This document shows, one piece after another, positions 55,842-64,000 of a DNA stretch of 64,000 nucleotides. The notes beneath the pieces were generated by a model. That model was not told the DNA's origin. It saw only the letters and a program-made list of their open reading frames with translations, and ran no database searches. Where the stretch lies: the NCBI RefSeq assembly GCF_016864375.1, contig NZ_CP069354.1, positions 3,383,501-3,447,500 on the forward strand, in the 5' to 3' direction. Within the stretch, counting starts at the first letter, position 1, and the number at the start of each line of letters is the position of its first letter. The translations under genes and the position numbers were made by a program. The DNA is from Microvirga sp. VF16. Lineage in GTDB: Bacteria; Pseudomonadota; Alphaproteobacteria; Rhizobiales; Beijerinckiaceae.

Positions 55842-57035
55842 TTACGGTGCAGGGTACTGAATGTCAGCCGTGTAGGCGCCCTTGATGCTGGGCTTCCCGC
55901 CTTCGATCTGAAGCAGGATCATCGGCAGCCGGGCCTGATTGTGATTGTCGAACGTGACTTCGCCGACAGCGCTGTCATACTTGATCTTCGACAGGGCCTC
56001 ACGAACCTTCTCGCGGTCCGGGCTTCCGGCTTCCTTGATAGCCTGCGCCAGGAGATGAACGGTTTCCCAATGGACGTAGGCGTGGTTGTTAGGCCCTTCC
56101 TTGTTGGCTGCCGTGAACTTGTCGACGAAAGTCTTGCTCTTGGGCGAGTCCCATGCGGGAAGCCATGCCGCGGCTTCGACGGCCCCTTCCATAGCACGCG
56201 GTGCAGCTTTGATGTTCGACGGAGCGTTGAATTCGCCGTTTCCAATCAGCGGCACTTTGCCGGCAAGTCCGACTTCGGTCATCTGCCGCGCGATGATTGG
56301 GGTCGTGTCAGCCAAGCCGTACAGGATAATGGCTTGGGCACCGGAATCGCGGATTTTTGCCAGAACGCTGCGGAAATCGACTTCACCCTCTTTGTAGTAA
56401 TCCTCTGTCAGGATTTGGCCCTTGAATTGGGGCAGATACTTTTTCGTGAACTCGATGGCGGAACGACCATAGTCACTATCAACTGAAAGAACGGAGAACT
56501 TAGTGAAGCCGCGCTGCTCGGCGGCATACTTTGCGACGATCAAGGCACGGTTTTCGTCAGTCGGGTAGTTACGAAAGGTCCACTTGTAGCCGCCCACACC
56601 GGCCCCATAGGTGATCTTGGGATTTGACGAAGCAGCATTGAGGAGAAGGATACCGGCGTCCTCTGCAACGGGCTGCATGGCGAGGGTGACGGAACTGGAG
56701 ACGTCACCGATAATGTAATCGACCTTGTCGCTATCGATCAGGCGGCGGGTTGCTGAAACACCCTCGACAGGCGTACCTTGGCTGTCTCCCGAGACAAGCT
56801 CGATCTTTCGGCCATCGACGCCACCCGCATCGTTGATCTCCTTCACAGCGAGCTGTGCGCCACGCATCGAAAATGAGCCGTAACGCGCATTGGGCCCGCT
56901 CATCGGCGCCACGAGACCGAGTTTGATCGTCTCTCCCGCCGCATAGGCTGTCCCAGCAAAGTTCGGAATTGCGGCGGCAAGTGTTAGAACTGCGGTCGAG
57001 ATGCAGAATGCTCTACGGCTGATCAGTTTGGTCAT
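55842..57035 (-). CDS. Branched-chain amino acid/amide-type ABC substrate-binding protein
   Basis: 397 residues, Leu/Ile/Val-binding protein fold. A signal peptide (RRAFCISTAVLTLAAAI, cleavage near AYAAG) is followed by IKLGLVAPMSGPNARYGSFSMRGAQLA and NDAGGVDGRKIELVSGDSQG, the N-lobe landmarks. GGAG before ATG 57035. First gene of the importer operon; the 57182-57230 element lies about 150 bases upstream. The ligand pocket residues differ from LivJ (no ligand can be named). Given the neighbours, a cyclic amide, amino-acid derivative or sugar acid is conceivable. Confidence 0.92.
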   Translation of the reverse strand: MTKLISRRAFCISTAVLTLAAAIPNFAGTAYAAGETIKLGLVAPMSGPNARYGSFSMRGAQLAVKEINDAGGVDGRKIELVSGDSQGTPVEGVSATRRLIDSDKVDYIIGDVSSSVTLAMQPVAEDAGILLLNAASSNPKITYGAGVGGYKWTFRNYPTDENRALIVAKYAAEQRGFTKFSVLSVDSDYGRSAIEFTKKYLPQFKGQILTEDYYKEGEVDFRSVLAKIRDSGAQAIILYGLADTTPIIARQMTEVGLAGKVPLIGNGEFNAPSNIKAAPRAMEGAVEAAAWLPAWDSPKSKTFVDKFTAANKEGPNNHAYVHWETVHLLAQAIKEAGSPDREKVREALSKIKYDSAVGEVTFDNHNQARLPMILLQIEGGKPSIKGAYTADIQYPAP

Positions 57036-57181
57036 GTTCCCACTCCATTTTACTGGAACGCACGAGCTTGGCCCTATGCCATCGCACGCTGTTTTATTTG
57101 CCGCGTTGATGCGGTTCGCTTCTTGAGCCAGGCCATCTTCCTCTTGGCCTGTTAATCTACGAGAGTAGGTTCAGGAAGGCA

Positions 57182-57283
57182 GGCCCGCCAACACAACTCC
57201 ATTCTGCCGCTATAGCGTTTATTTATAGCGGCGGCAGCTACTTACCCTTCCATGAAATTTTCCGTTATAGCGTTTACAATCGG
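57182..57283. promoter_or_regulatory. Candidate LysR operator in front of the Liv-type importer
   Basis: A perfect inverted repeat GCCGCTATA-N9-TATAGCGGC (57206-57214 and 57224-57232) sits in an element shared with 50053-50100, including CGCCAACACAACT 18 bases before it. A weaker second site CCGTTATAGCGTTTACAATC starts at 57262. Arm spacing fits the T-N11-A pattern of LysR proteins. Confidence 0.6.
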
Positions 57284-57528
57284 CAGGCTTACCGCCTTGT
57301 GAGATACTTAGACGAGTTGGACGCCTGCCGAGCCTCGCGTCTGGTCAGCGGCCCAAACGGGTCTTAGTCGACACCCTTTGTAGGACGTCATTCTGACAGC
57401 AGCGGATTGCCATGACTGATTGGTTGAGTAGTGCGAAGTCTGCACTCGGTTCTGTCGCCCGCAGCTCCAAATCGATCGCGTATTCGAACCGTCGGAAGCC
57501 AAATCATTCCGAAGGACCGGTCCGGGTC

Positions 57529-58694
57529 GATGCTGTTGAGGAACTCGGTTGTGTCGAAACGATGGGCATGATTCCGCTCTCCTCAGGATTTGCGGGGAGA
57601 CGCATTGATGATAGGGCGTCAGCGGAACGACCAAGCGCTGCTCTTTTATTCTTTCATCTGGAAGAGCGCATTCCCGCCGGCCATCTCCTCCGCAAAATCG
57701 ACGTCTTTGTCACCCCCGGTGCTGGCTGGCATCCATCGTGAGATCGCAGCCTTCTACAGCCACACGGGCCGACCTTCGGTTGATTCCGAACTGATGACGC
57801 GCATGCTGATCGTCGGCTACTGCTACGGCATCCGATCGGAGCGCAAGCTGTGCGAAGAGGTCTCGCTCAATCTGGCGTACCGATGGTTCTGCCGGCTCGA
57901 TCTGGACTATGCGGTGCCGGACCATTCGACTTTCTCGAAGAACAGGCGCGGGCGGTTCCGCAACGGCGATCTGCTGCGCCTGATGTTCGAGCGCGTGGTG
58001 GGCATCTGCCTGCTCGCCGGATTGACCAAGGGCGAAGGCTTTGCGGTCGATGCAAGCGTCATCGAAGCCGACGCCAGCCACTCTCATGGCATCCAGTCGG
58101 AGAAGATCGACTGGAATGCCGTCGAGCGGCCGGGCCGGGCCGTGCGCGAGTAATTTGAAGCACTCGACGGCGCCGAGTAGCCAGAGGCCGGACGCAAGGC
58201 TCCAAAGGGCATCTCGCCCTCCGATCCGGCTTCCGCCTGGACGGCCAAGGCCAACAAGCGTGTCCAGTATCGACAACGAGCATGCTATCATTGTCGATGT
58301 CGAGCCACCGCAACCATGCTGGAGCGCACCCGGGCGCGATTTGGCCTCAAGCCGAAGGGGCTCGCGATCAGGCTCGTCAGCTTGCCGGGACGCCGCGGTT
58401 CGCGACCTCGCGCAACGAGCGGAAGAAGGTTGAGATGCCGTTTGCTCATCTCAAGACCACTTTGCGGTTCAAACGCATGCGCCTGCGAGAACTGACGGCG
58501 CCAGGGACGAGTTCCACCTCGCCGCCATGGTCCAGAACCTCCGACGCGTGGTTCGACTGACGGCGGTAGCGGCCGCCTGAGCGGGGTAATGGGGTGAGCT
58601 GGCACCCCCAGGTCCGGTCACCTCCACCCCAGCCGTTAAGAGAGCGAAAGCCAAGCAACCAGCGACTCAGCCAGAAGAGTTTTTCAACGGCATC
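57529..58694. mobile_element. Decayed IS1182-family element
   Basis: Ends GATGCTGTTGAGGAACTC (57529-57546) and GAGTTTTTCAACGGCATC (58677-58694) pair at 15 of 18 positions. The inside carries a broken transposase. The left end resembles that of the intact element at 37125. Length 1166 bases, about 390 shorter than the intact copy, so an internal deletion is likely. Confidence 0.75.
57608..58580 (+). pseudogene. Broken IS1182-family transposase
   Basis: Recognisable pieces in order: MIGRQRNDQALLFYSF; then, in another frame, HLEERIPAGHLLRKIDVFV; back in the first frame GRPSVDSELMTRMLIVGYCYG to VDASVIEADASHSHG; a stop at 58151-58153 soon after RPGRAVRE; and frame-shifted C-terminal pieces with EKKVEMPFAHLKTTLRFKRM and DEFHLAAMVQNLRRVVRL. 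Compared with the intact transposase at 37206 it has at least three frame breaks and lacks much of the middle. Not functional. Confidence 0.88.
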
Positions 58695-58835
58695 AGTCAA
58701 TCTGAGTCATTCAGCGTGACCGTAACAAGGTCCGCTCTCTGGCTGATTTCTGACGTTCGTTGATTCTGGCAGTAAGGGTCGATCTGCGGGTGAACTGCTG
58801 CCATAGCGGGGGAAATAGCTCACTCAGTTGAGCTT

Positions 58836-58862
58836 GCTTCCCATTCCGGTTTCCTGGGAAGC
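58836..58862 (-). terminator. Hairpin downstream of tRNA-Lys
   Basis: Perfect 8-base stem GCTTCCCA / TGGGAAGC with an 11-base loop, about 40 bases beyond the tRNA 3' end on its strand. Between them a second stem (ACCAAACCT / AGGTTTGGT) overlaps the CCA tail. No long T run, so termination is only a guess. Confidence 0.4.
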
Positions 58863-58900
58863 AGGACCAAACCTCCAGCAGCTAAGTGCTTGATAAGGTT

Positions 58901-58976
58901 TGGTGAGCGCGCTGGGACTCGAACCCAGGACCCTCTGATTAAAAGTCAGATGCTCTACCGGCTGAGCTACGCGCTC
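58901..58976 (-). tRNA. tRNA-Lys (anticodon TTT)
   Basis: 76 bases including an encoded CCA. Acceptor GAGCGCG pairs with CGCGCTC, the anticodon stem-loop is CTGACTTTTAATCAG (anticodon TTT), and the T-arm is CTGGGTTCGAGTCCCAG. D-arm AGCTCAGCCGGTAGAGC. All four arms fold by eye. Confidence 0.97.
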
Positions 58977-59050
58977 CCAGAGGTGAGCCCGGAGATAGGG
59001 GCTCTTAGGTCCCGGGTCAATCGAAAAGCCCCGCCTGGGTGGGTAAATCC

Positions 59051-59075
59051 TCAGCTTCGGGTGCAAAGAAGCTGA
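59051..59075 (-). terminator. Possible terminator after tgt
   Basis: Perfect 8-base stem TCAGCTTC / GAAGCTGA with a 9-base loop, 45 bases beyond the tgt stop. T residues follow the stem mainly on the opposite strand, so strand and strength are uncertain. Confidence 0.35.
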
Positions 59076-59119
59076 TTTCTCTATGATTTGCCAGGAGAAG
59101 CCCGCCCTAGGCGTCGGAG

Positions 59120-60301
59120 TTATCCTTCCGCCACCATGGCAATGTTGTCGGCGTGCTGGCCGATTTCCACCTTGCTGTCCCGCTCGCCCTTGGCCCAGCC
59201 CTCCTTGACCTCGCCGATATGGTCCTCGAGCCGCCCCTCGGCGATGGCCTTACGCAGGCCGGCCATGAGTTCCTGGTAATAGGCCAGATTGTTCCAGGTG
59301 AGCAGCATCATGCCCAGAATCTCGTTCGAGCGGACGAGATGATGGAGATAGGCGCGAGAATAGGTGTTCGAGGCCGTGCACTTCGATTCCGGGTCGAGCG
59401 GGTTGATATCTTCGGCGAAGCGGGCGTTGCGCAGGTTCATCCGGCCATGGCGGGTGAAGACCTGGCCGTGGCGTCCGGCGCGAGTGGGCATGACACAGTC
59501 GAACATGTCGACACCCCGGCGCACCGCCTCGACGATGTCGTCAGGCGTGCCGACGCCCATGAGATAGCGGGGTTTTTCCTTGGGCATATGCGGCTCGACC
59601 GTCTCGATCATGCGCAGCATGATTTCCTGCGGCTCACCCACGGCCAGGCCGCCGATGGCGTAGCCCTTGAGATCGAGGGCAGCGAGCTCCTTCGCACTCT
59701 CGATGCGCAACCGCTCCACTGCCCCGCCCTGGACGATGCCGAACATGGCTTTGCCCTGCTGTTCGCCGAAGGCGACCCGGCAGCGTTCGGCCCAGCGGAG
59801 CGACAGGCGCATGGCCTTCTCGGCCACCTCGTCGGAGCACGGCAGCTTCACGCACTCATCCAGCTGCATCTGGATGTCGGAGCCGAGCAGGCCTTGGATT
59901 TCGATGGAGCGCTCCGGGGTCAGGACATGTGTCGAGCCGTCGATATGGGACTGGAAGGTGACGCCGGTCTCGTCGATCTTGCGCAGAGCCGAGAGCGACA
60001 TGACCTGGAAGCCGCCGGAATCGGTGAGGATCGGATAGGGCCAGTTCATGAACTGGTGCAGCCCGCCGAGCTTGGCGACCCGCTCCGCGCCGGGACGAAG
60101 CATGAGATGATAGGTGTTGCCAAGCACCACATCGGCGCCAAGCGCCTTGACCTGGTCGGGATACATGGCCTTCACAGTGGCCGCCGTGCCGACGGGCATG
60201 AAGGCCGGCGTGCGGATGACACCGCGCGGCATTCGGATCTCGCCGGTACGTGCCATTCCGTCGGTCTTGTTGATGGTGAAGGTGAAGGTCTCGGTGGTCA
60301 T
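59120..60301 (-). CDS. tgt: Queuine tRNA-ribosyltransferase, most zinc ligands replaced
   Basis: 393 residues. Exchanges guanine-34 of tRNA for preQ1 (queuosine pathway). Catalytic aspartates are present: D94 in ILTDSGGFQ and the nucleophile D268 in [11 protein letters not shown]. By alignment from memory with E. coli, zinc ligands C302, C304, C307 and H333 correspond to S306, C308, S311 and N337 (in [17 protein letters not shown] and LTWNNL), so only one of four remains. The surrounding fold, including [16 protein letters not shown], is kept, so the protein probably works without this zinc. queA is upstream; a palindromic repeat lies between them. Confidence 0.93.
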   Translation of the reverse strand: MTTETFTFTINKTDGMARTGEIRMPRGVIRTPAFMPVGTAATVKAMYPDQVKALGADVVLGNTYHLMLRPGAERVAKLGGLHQFMNWPYPILTDSGGFQVMSLSALRKIDETGVTFQSHIDGSTHVLTPERSIEIQGLLGSDIQMQLDECVKLPCSDEVAEKAMRLSLRWAERCRVAFGEQQGKAMFGIVQGGAVERLRIESAKELAALDLKGYAIGGLAVGEPQEIMLRMIETVEPHMPKEKPRYLMGVGTPDDIVEAVRRGVDMFDCVMPTRAGRHGQVFTRHGRMNLRNARFAEDINPLDPESKCTASNTYSRAYLHHLVRSNEILGMMLLTWNNLAYYQELMAGLRKAIAEGRLEDHIGEVKEGWAKGERDSKVEIGQHADNIAMVAEG

Positions 60302-60315
60302 TCAAACCTCGTCTT

Positions 60316-60416
60316 GTCATCCCCGGCCGGAGCAAAGCGGAGAGGAAGGGGATCCATGGATCCGCAACACATGTAAATGGATCCCCTTTCCGCGCGTTCC
60401 GCGCGCCGGGGATGAC
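60316..60416. repeat. Nested palindromic intergenic repeat
   Basis: Outer perfect 12-base arms GTCATCCCCGGC (60316-60327) and GCCGGGGATGAC (60405-60416); inner perfect 12-base arms AAGGGGATCCAT (60346-60357) and ATGGATCCCCTT (60377-60388). It fills the queA-tgt gap and would fold into a long hairpin in the transcript. Same outer GTCATCCC theme as 61516-61613. Confidence 0.85.
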
Positions 60417-60424
60417 ACGGGGCA

Positions 60425-61501
60425 TCAACGCCGAAACAGCAGACTCGCATCGCCATAGGAGTAGAAGCGATAGCCGGTTTCGATGGCGTGGGCATAGGCC
60501 GCCTTCATGCAGTCCAGCCCGGCGAAAGCGGAAACCAGCATGAAGAGAGTCGAGCGCGGCAGGTGGAAATTGGTCATGAGCACATCCACAGCCTTGAAGC
60601 GATAGCCGGGGGTGATGAAGATGGCGGTGTCACCGGAGAAGGGCGCGATGGAGCCGTCCTCGCGCGCTGCACTCTCCAGAAGCCGCAAGGAAGTGGTGCC
60701 GACTGCCACGATCCGCCCTCCCCTGGCCCGCGCCTCATTGAGGGCCTGCGCGGTCTCCGCGGAGACCGAACCCCATTCCGCATGCATCCGGTGCTCGGCG
60801 GTGTCGTCGGCCTTCACTGGCAGGAACGTGCCCGCTCCTACATGGAGCGTCACGAAATGACGGGCGATGCCGCGCTCGTCGAGGCGGCGGAAAAGGTCAT
60901 CGGTGAAATGCAGACCGGCAGTGGGAGCTGCGACGGCCCCCTCGTCCCTGGCATAGACGGTCTGATAATCGCTCCGGTCCTTGTCGTCGGTCGGGCGCTT
61001 GCCGGCGATATACGGTGGCAACGGTAGCTCGCCGAGACGGGCGATGGCTTCGTCCAGGAAGGCGCCCGAGAAGGAGAAGCGTAAGCCTACATCACCGCCC
61101 TCGCCTTTCTCTTCAACCTCTGCGTCGAGACGCACGAGCTCGCAGGCCGTGCCCTCGGAATCGTCGCCGAAGCGGATGCGATCGCCGACATTGAGCTTTT
61201 TCACCGGCCGCGCGAAGGCTCGCCAGCGGTCCGCACTTTCGCGCTTGTGCAGCATGATCTCGACATGCGCCGCGGTATCCTCGCGAACGCGCAGGCCATA
61301 AAGACGGGATGGAATGACCTTGGTGTCGTTGAGCACCAGCACGTCGCCGGGCTGCAGCAGCTCCGGCAGGTCGCGAACGATGCGGGCCTCGAATGCGGCA
61401 TCGGGCCGGACCACGAGCATACGCGCAGCATCGCGCGGCTCCATGGGACGGAGTGCGATGCTGCTCTCGGGAAGATCGAAGTCGAAGAGATCAACGCGCA
61501 T
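60425..61501 (-). CDS. queA: S-adenosylmethionine:tRNA ribosyltransferase-isomerase
   Basis: 358 residues. [19 protein letters not shown], the [17 protein letters not shown] motif and [14 protein letters not shown], then [12 protein letters not shown] and the [17 protein letters not shown] end, all typical of QueA. It transfers the ribosyl part of SAM to preQ1 in tRNA, giving epoxyqueuosine. Downstream tgt catalyses the previous step. No gap in conserved regions. Confidence 0.96.
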   Translation of the reverse strand: MRVDLFDFDLPESSIALRPMEPRDAARMLVVRPDAAFEARIVRDLPELLQPGDVLVLNDTKVIPSRLYGLRVREDTAAHVEIMLHKRESADRWRAFARPVKKLNVGDRIRFGDDSEGTACELVRLDAEVEEKGEGGDVGLRFSFSGAFLDEAIARLGELPLPPYIAGKRPTDDKDRSDYQTVYARDEGAVAAPTAGLHFTDDLFRRLDERGIARHFVTLHVGAGTFLPVKADDTAEHRMHAEWGSVSAETAQALNEARARGGRIVAVGTTSLRLLESAAREDGSIAPFSGDTAIFITPGYRFKAVDVLMTNFHLPRSTLFMLVSAFAGLDCMKAAYAHAIETGYRFYSYGDASLLFRR

Positions 61502-61515
61502 AAGAATTTCTAGCA

Positions 61516-61613
61516 GTCATCCCGGATGCCGTTAGGCGATCCGGGATCGCGTGACGAGATAGCGCCACTTCTTGCGAGCGATCCCGGGTTCCGCAGAGCG
61601 GCCCCGGGATGAC
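61516..61613. repeat. Palindromic intergenic repeat
   Basis: Arms GTCATCCCGG (61516-61525) and CCGGGATGAC (61604-61613) enclose further GATCCGGGATC-type complementarity. It fills the gap between the cytosolic cyclophilin and queA and is related in layout to the repeat at 60316. Confidence 0.75.
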
Positions 61614-61628
61614 GGCCCATCAGTCGTG

Positions 61629-62096
61629 TTAAGCCGCGTCTGCCGCGACCTTCATCGAGACGATGCGGTCGGGATCGCGCACGGGCTCGCCGCGCTTGAT
61701 CTTGTCCACGTTCTCCATGCCCTCGGTCACCTTGCCCCAGACGGTGTATTGCTTGTCGAGGAAGCGAGCGTCGTCAAAGACGATGAAGAACTGCGAATTC
61801 GCCGAATGCGGCTGGTTGGTGCGGGCCATGGAGCAGATGCCGCGCACATGCGGTTCGGCGTTGAACTCGGCCTTCAGGTCCGGCAGATCGGAACCGCCGG
61901 TACCGGTGCCGGTCGGATCGCCGGTCTGGGCCATGAAGCCGTCGATCACCCGGTGGAACGGCACGTTGTCATAGAAACCCTGGCGGGACAGCGTCTTGAT
62001 GCGCTCCACATGACCGGGAGCGAGATCGGGGCGCAGTTCGATGACGACGCGGCCCTTCGTGGTTTCCATGATGATGGTGTTTTCGGGATCTGCCAT
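61629..62096 (-). CDS. Peptidyl-prolyl cis-trans isomerase, cytosolic cyclophilin
   Basis: 155 residues without a signal peptide. Cyclophilin landmarks: GFYDNVPFHRVIDGFMAQTGDPTGTGTGG, ICSMARTNQPHSANSQFFIVFDDA and GKVTEGMENVDKI. The active-site Arg (FHRV) and the QTGD, SQFF signature residues are present. Catalyses proline isomerisation in proteins. Paralogue of the exported cyclophilin one gene upstream; the pair is a usual Hyphomicrobiales arrangement. Confidence 0.95.
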   Translation of the reverse strand: MADPENTIIMETTKGRVVIELRPDLAPGHVERIKTLSRQGFYDNVPFHRVIDGFMAQTGDPTGTGTGGSDLPDLKAEFNAEPHVRGICSMARTNQPHSANSQFFIVFDDARFLDKQYTVWGKVTEGMENVDKIKRGEPVRDPDRIVSMKVAADAA

Positions 62097-62222
62097 GGGA
62101 AATCTCCTTGGAATGGCGTGTATTTAGGGGATTCGGCGGCCAGTCACTAGAGCAGCGGGCCCAAAAGTGATTTGCACTTCGGGGGCCGATCCGATGCCCT
62201 GCTTTAGTGGGCGTATGCGACG

Positions 62223-62735
62223 CTAGAGGGACTGCAATTTTTCCGTCGCCGGTGAATCGACGAAGCGGAAGGTGAACGGACGACCGGCCACCGCCGCGCC
62301 GAGCTTCTCGGTGAACGGCATGGGCGAGCAACGTACCAGGGCCTCCCGCACGGCCTGGGTGAAGGCCCCCCGGTTCGCCGCGTCGGGCTCGCCCTCGCGG
62401 TAATGCGTGATCATCGGCTTGCCGAGTACCTCGCCGTTCCGCTTGAAGCTGATCCGGATCGTTACCGACTGGCCGGAATAGCGCACGCCCGTTGGCCGCC
62501 AGCAGGCCTGCATCGCGCGCACGATGTCGTTGAGGGTATCGACCTGCTTCGGCAACTCCTCCCCGCTCGGCGGACGGATGATGCCGTTGAAGCTCTGCGG
62601 CAGGGATGGAGCCGGCTCGCGCCGCTCGTCCGAGTCGTCGAACAGGCTCCCCTGAGCGAGCGCCGGCACAGCAAGGCCCAGGCTCAGGAGAACCACGGCG
62701 ATCCATGCCCTGTATGGTCGCAGAGAGCGCATCAC
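62223..62735 (-). CDS. Secreted TolA/TonB-C-like protein
   Basis: 170 residues with signal peptide (WIAVVLLSLGLAVPALAQ). After a Pro-rich linker the C-terminal ~95 residues (MQACWRPTGVRYSGQSVTIRI ... REALVRCSPMPF ... FTFRFVD) look like the C-terminal domain of TolA or TonB, with a conserved pair of cysteines (in QACW and RCSP). There is no membrane-spanning N-terminal anchor beyond the signal. Start overlaps the upstream cyclophilin stop by four bases. May act in the periplasm; function unknown. Confidence 0.75.
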   Translation of the reverse strand: MMRSLRPYRAWIAVVLLSLGLAVPALAQGSLFDDSDERREPAPSLPQSFNGIIRPPSGEELPKQVDTLNDIVRAMQACWRPTGVRYSGQSVTIRISFKRNGEVLGKPMITHYREGEPDAANRGAFTQAVREALVRCSPMPFTEKLGAAVAGRPFTFRFVDSPATEKLQSL

Positions 62736-63280
62736 TTCGCGTCGGCGGCGAGCTGCATCTTCACGATCTTGTCCGGGCTCGACACCATGCCGTTGGCGGC
62801 TTGGTTACCCTTCTTGATCTTGTCGACCACGTCCATGCCGGACACGACCTCGCCGAAGAGCGTGTATTGGCCTGTGAGCGGGCCGCAGCCGTCGTAGCAG
62901 ATGAAGAACTGGCTGTTGGCGGAATCGGGGCTCTGGGAGCGGGCCATGCCGACCGAGCCACGCTTGTACTGGGTCTTGGTGAACTCGGCCGGGATATTGG
63001 GCAGGCTGGATTTGCCAGTGCCGGTGCCGGTCGGATCGCCCGTCTGAGCCATGAAGCCGTCGATCACCCGATGGAAGACGACGCCGTTATAAAAACCCTG
63101 CTTCGTCAAAGCCTTGATCTGCTCGACATGCTTCGGCGCCAGATCCGGACGCAGGCGGATGGTGATGCGACCGTCCTTGGTGTCGAGGAAGATCGTGTTC
63201 TGCGGGTCATTGGCGGGCTGGGCCATGGCAGGAACGAGGCCAGCGAGCACGAACGCTCCGGCTGCGAGCAAACGCTTCAT
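62732..63280 (-). CDS. Peptidyl-prolyl cis-trans isomerase, exported cyclophilin
   Basis: 182 residues: signal peptide (RLLAAGAFVLAGLVPAMAQ) and a complete cyclophilin domain with GFYNGVVFHRVIDGFMAQTGD, VGMARSQSPDSANSQFFICYD and GEVVSGMDVVDKIKKG. Should fold proteins in the periplasm. It is followed, in a four-base overlap, by the TolA/TonB-C-like gene and precedes the cytosolic paralogue. coaD lies 32 bases upstream. Confidence 0.95.
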   Translation of the reverse strand: MKRLLAAGAFVLAGLVPAMAQPANDPQNTIFLDTKDGRITIRLRPDLAPKHVEQIKALTKQGFYNGVVFHRVIDGFMAQTGDPTGTGTGKSSLPNIPAEFTKTQYKRGSVGMARSQSPDSANSQFFICYDGCGPLTGQYTLFGEVVSGMDVVDKIKKGNQAANGMVSSPDKIVKMQLAADAK

Positions 63281-63312
63281 GGTGAGAAGTCTCCCTTCGA
63301 GGAAATGAAACT

Positions 63313-63813
63313 TTAAGGCTGCTTGAATCTGGCCTTCAGACGCTCGGCGACAAGACCGGGCACGAAGGCCGAGATATCGCCACCCATCCCGGCGATCTGG
63401 CGCACAAGCGTGGCCGTGATGGGGCGAACCGGGGGCGAAGCCGCAAAGAAGAGCGTCTGGACCTCCGGCGCCATGGTGGCGTTCATGGAGGCCATCTGGA
63501 TCTCGTAGTCGAAATCCGAGCCGTCCCTAAGGCCACGCACGATCAGGCTGGCGCCATGGCGCCGGGCCGCCTCGACCGCCAGATCGCTGAAGGTTACGAC
63601 CTCCAGCTCGACATCCCTGGCCTTGAGCATCGGCCCGCAGACCTCGCGCAGCATCTCGGCCCGCTCTTCGGCGGAAAAGATCGGAGCCTTCGAGGAATGG
63701 ACACCGATGGCAACGACGATCCTGTCCGCCACATTGCAGGCTTGGCGCAGGACGTCCAGGTGCCCGTTGGTGACGGGATCGAAGCTGCCGGTATAGAGCG
63801 CGGTGCGTGTCAT
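63313..63813 (-). CDS. coaD: Phosphopantetheine adenylyltransferase
   Basis: 166 residues from ATG 63813. [22 protein letters not shown] is the nucleotidyltransferase T/HxGH site of CoaD, and [22 protein letters not shown] the 4'-phosphopantetheine-binding loop; LSxFxxSS-type end is [20 protein letters not shown]. Adds AMP to phosphopantetheine, the fourth step to coenzyme A. The longer frame to 63903 was rejected, as CoaD begins at MTRTALY. Confidence 0.96.
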   Translation of the reverse strand: MTRTALYTGSFDPVTNGHLDVLRQACNVADRIVVAIGVHSSKAPIFSAEERAEMLREVCGPMLKARDVELEVVTFSDLAVEAARRHGASLIVRGLRDGSDFDYEIQMASMNATMAPEVQTLFFAASPPVRPITATLVRQIAGMGGDISAFVPGLVAERLKARFKQP

Positions 63814-63922
63814 GGGGCCAAGGCGTAGCCGGATTGGGGCTGCCAAGCAAGCCGTGCGCTGGCACACGGCAAGCTGGACAGGGTCATGAGAGATATAGCT
63901 CACCTTAGGTCAGGAGAGAGAT

Positions 63923-64000
63923 ATGATCTTTCGTCTTTGCATCGTCTTTGTCACCGCCGTCGCGGTTTTGAGCCCGGCCGCGCTGGCGAGTTTGGGTTGA
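63923..64000 (+). CDS. 25-residue signal-peptide-like ORF at window edge
   Basis: ATG 63923 follows AGGAGAGAG; the frame reads MIFRLCIVFVTAVAVL then SPAALASLG and stops at the very last base. It is essentially only a signal peptide with a weak AxA-like cleavage site. It may be a microprotein, a leader, or a fragment of a decayed secreted protein. The divergent coaD gene starts 110 bases away. Confidence 0.4.
   Translation: MIFRLCIVFVTAVAVLSPAALASLG

Noticed and set aside
57308..57634. Minus-strand 108-codon frame upstream of the importer
   Set aside because: Overlaps the decayed IS and has no motif.
1..64000. CRISPR arrays, rRNA genes, prophage or replication origin
   Set aside because: I saw no regularly spaced repeats, rRNA sequence, phage structural genes or replication gene.

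Overview
The window looks like a chromosomal stretch from a GC-rich alphaproteobacterium of the Hyphomicrobiales (Rhizobiales), probably in or near the Methylobacteriaceae (Microvirga-like). Reasons: the codA-like housekeeping order coaD, periplasmic cyclophilin, cytosolic cyclophilin, queA, tgt; an ATP-synthase zeta-like (DUF1476) protein; small DUF6894 and WXXGXW proteins; TPR-type class III cyclases; and GTCATCCC-type palindromic intergenic repeats. The genus is an inference.

Layout. 1-2088 (+): end of a cytochrome bo3 quinol oxidase operon (cyoB tail, cyoC, cyoD) followed by a SURF1-family gene. 2220-9884 (-): a tight seven-gene cluster with a peptide-type ABC importer (binding protein, two permeases, fused double ATPase), a luciferase-like flavin monooxygenase and two AhpD/CMD-fold proteins, a conserved cluster of unknown substrate. 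10650-25403 (mixed): accessory and stress genes, namely an unusual L,D-transpeptidase homologue, a shortened DUF1476 protein, DUF3616, HD-domain protein, two class III cyclases, small orphan proteins and a GntP-type permease, with long empty intergenic stretches and degenerate repeats.

25671-33418: a HupE/UreJ metal permease diverges from a complete urease operon ureABCEFGD plus a urea transporter, the same order as the second urease operon (ure-2) of Brucella. Then come a broken universal stress gene, a SnoaL-like protein, and a protealysin-type M4 protease with an emfourin-like inhibitor just downstream. An intact IS1182-family element lies at 37125-38678.

38731-57035 (-): a large catabolic region. 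A Liv-type branched-chain/amide ABC importer (57035 to 52397) is followed by an aminotransferase broken by one amber codon, a LysR regulator, and then an apparent ten-gene run: hydantoinase/oxoprolinase A and B, a short-chain dehydrogenase, an HpcH/HpaI aldolase, a gluconate-5-dehydrogenase-like SDR, a 2-hydroxyacid dehydrogenase, an L-idonate-5-dehydrogenase-like enzyme and the proton-translocating transhydrogenase pntA-pntB. A 45-base element with a TATAGC palindrome is duplicated in front of the importer and in front of the hydantoinase genes, suggesting that the LysR protein controls both as one regulon.

57529-58694 is a decayed relative of the IS1182 element. 58901-64000 is core: tRNA-Lys(TTT), tgt (with most zinc ligands replaced), queA, two cyclophilins flanking a TolA/TonB-C-like secreted protein, coaD, and a tiny signal-peptide-like ORF at the right edge.
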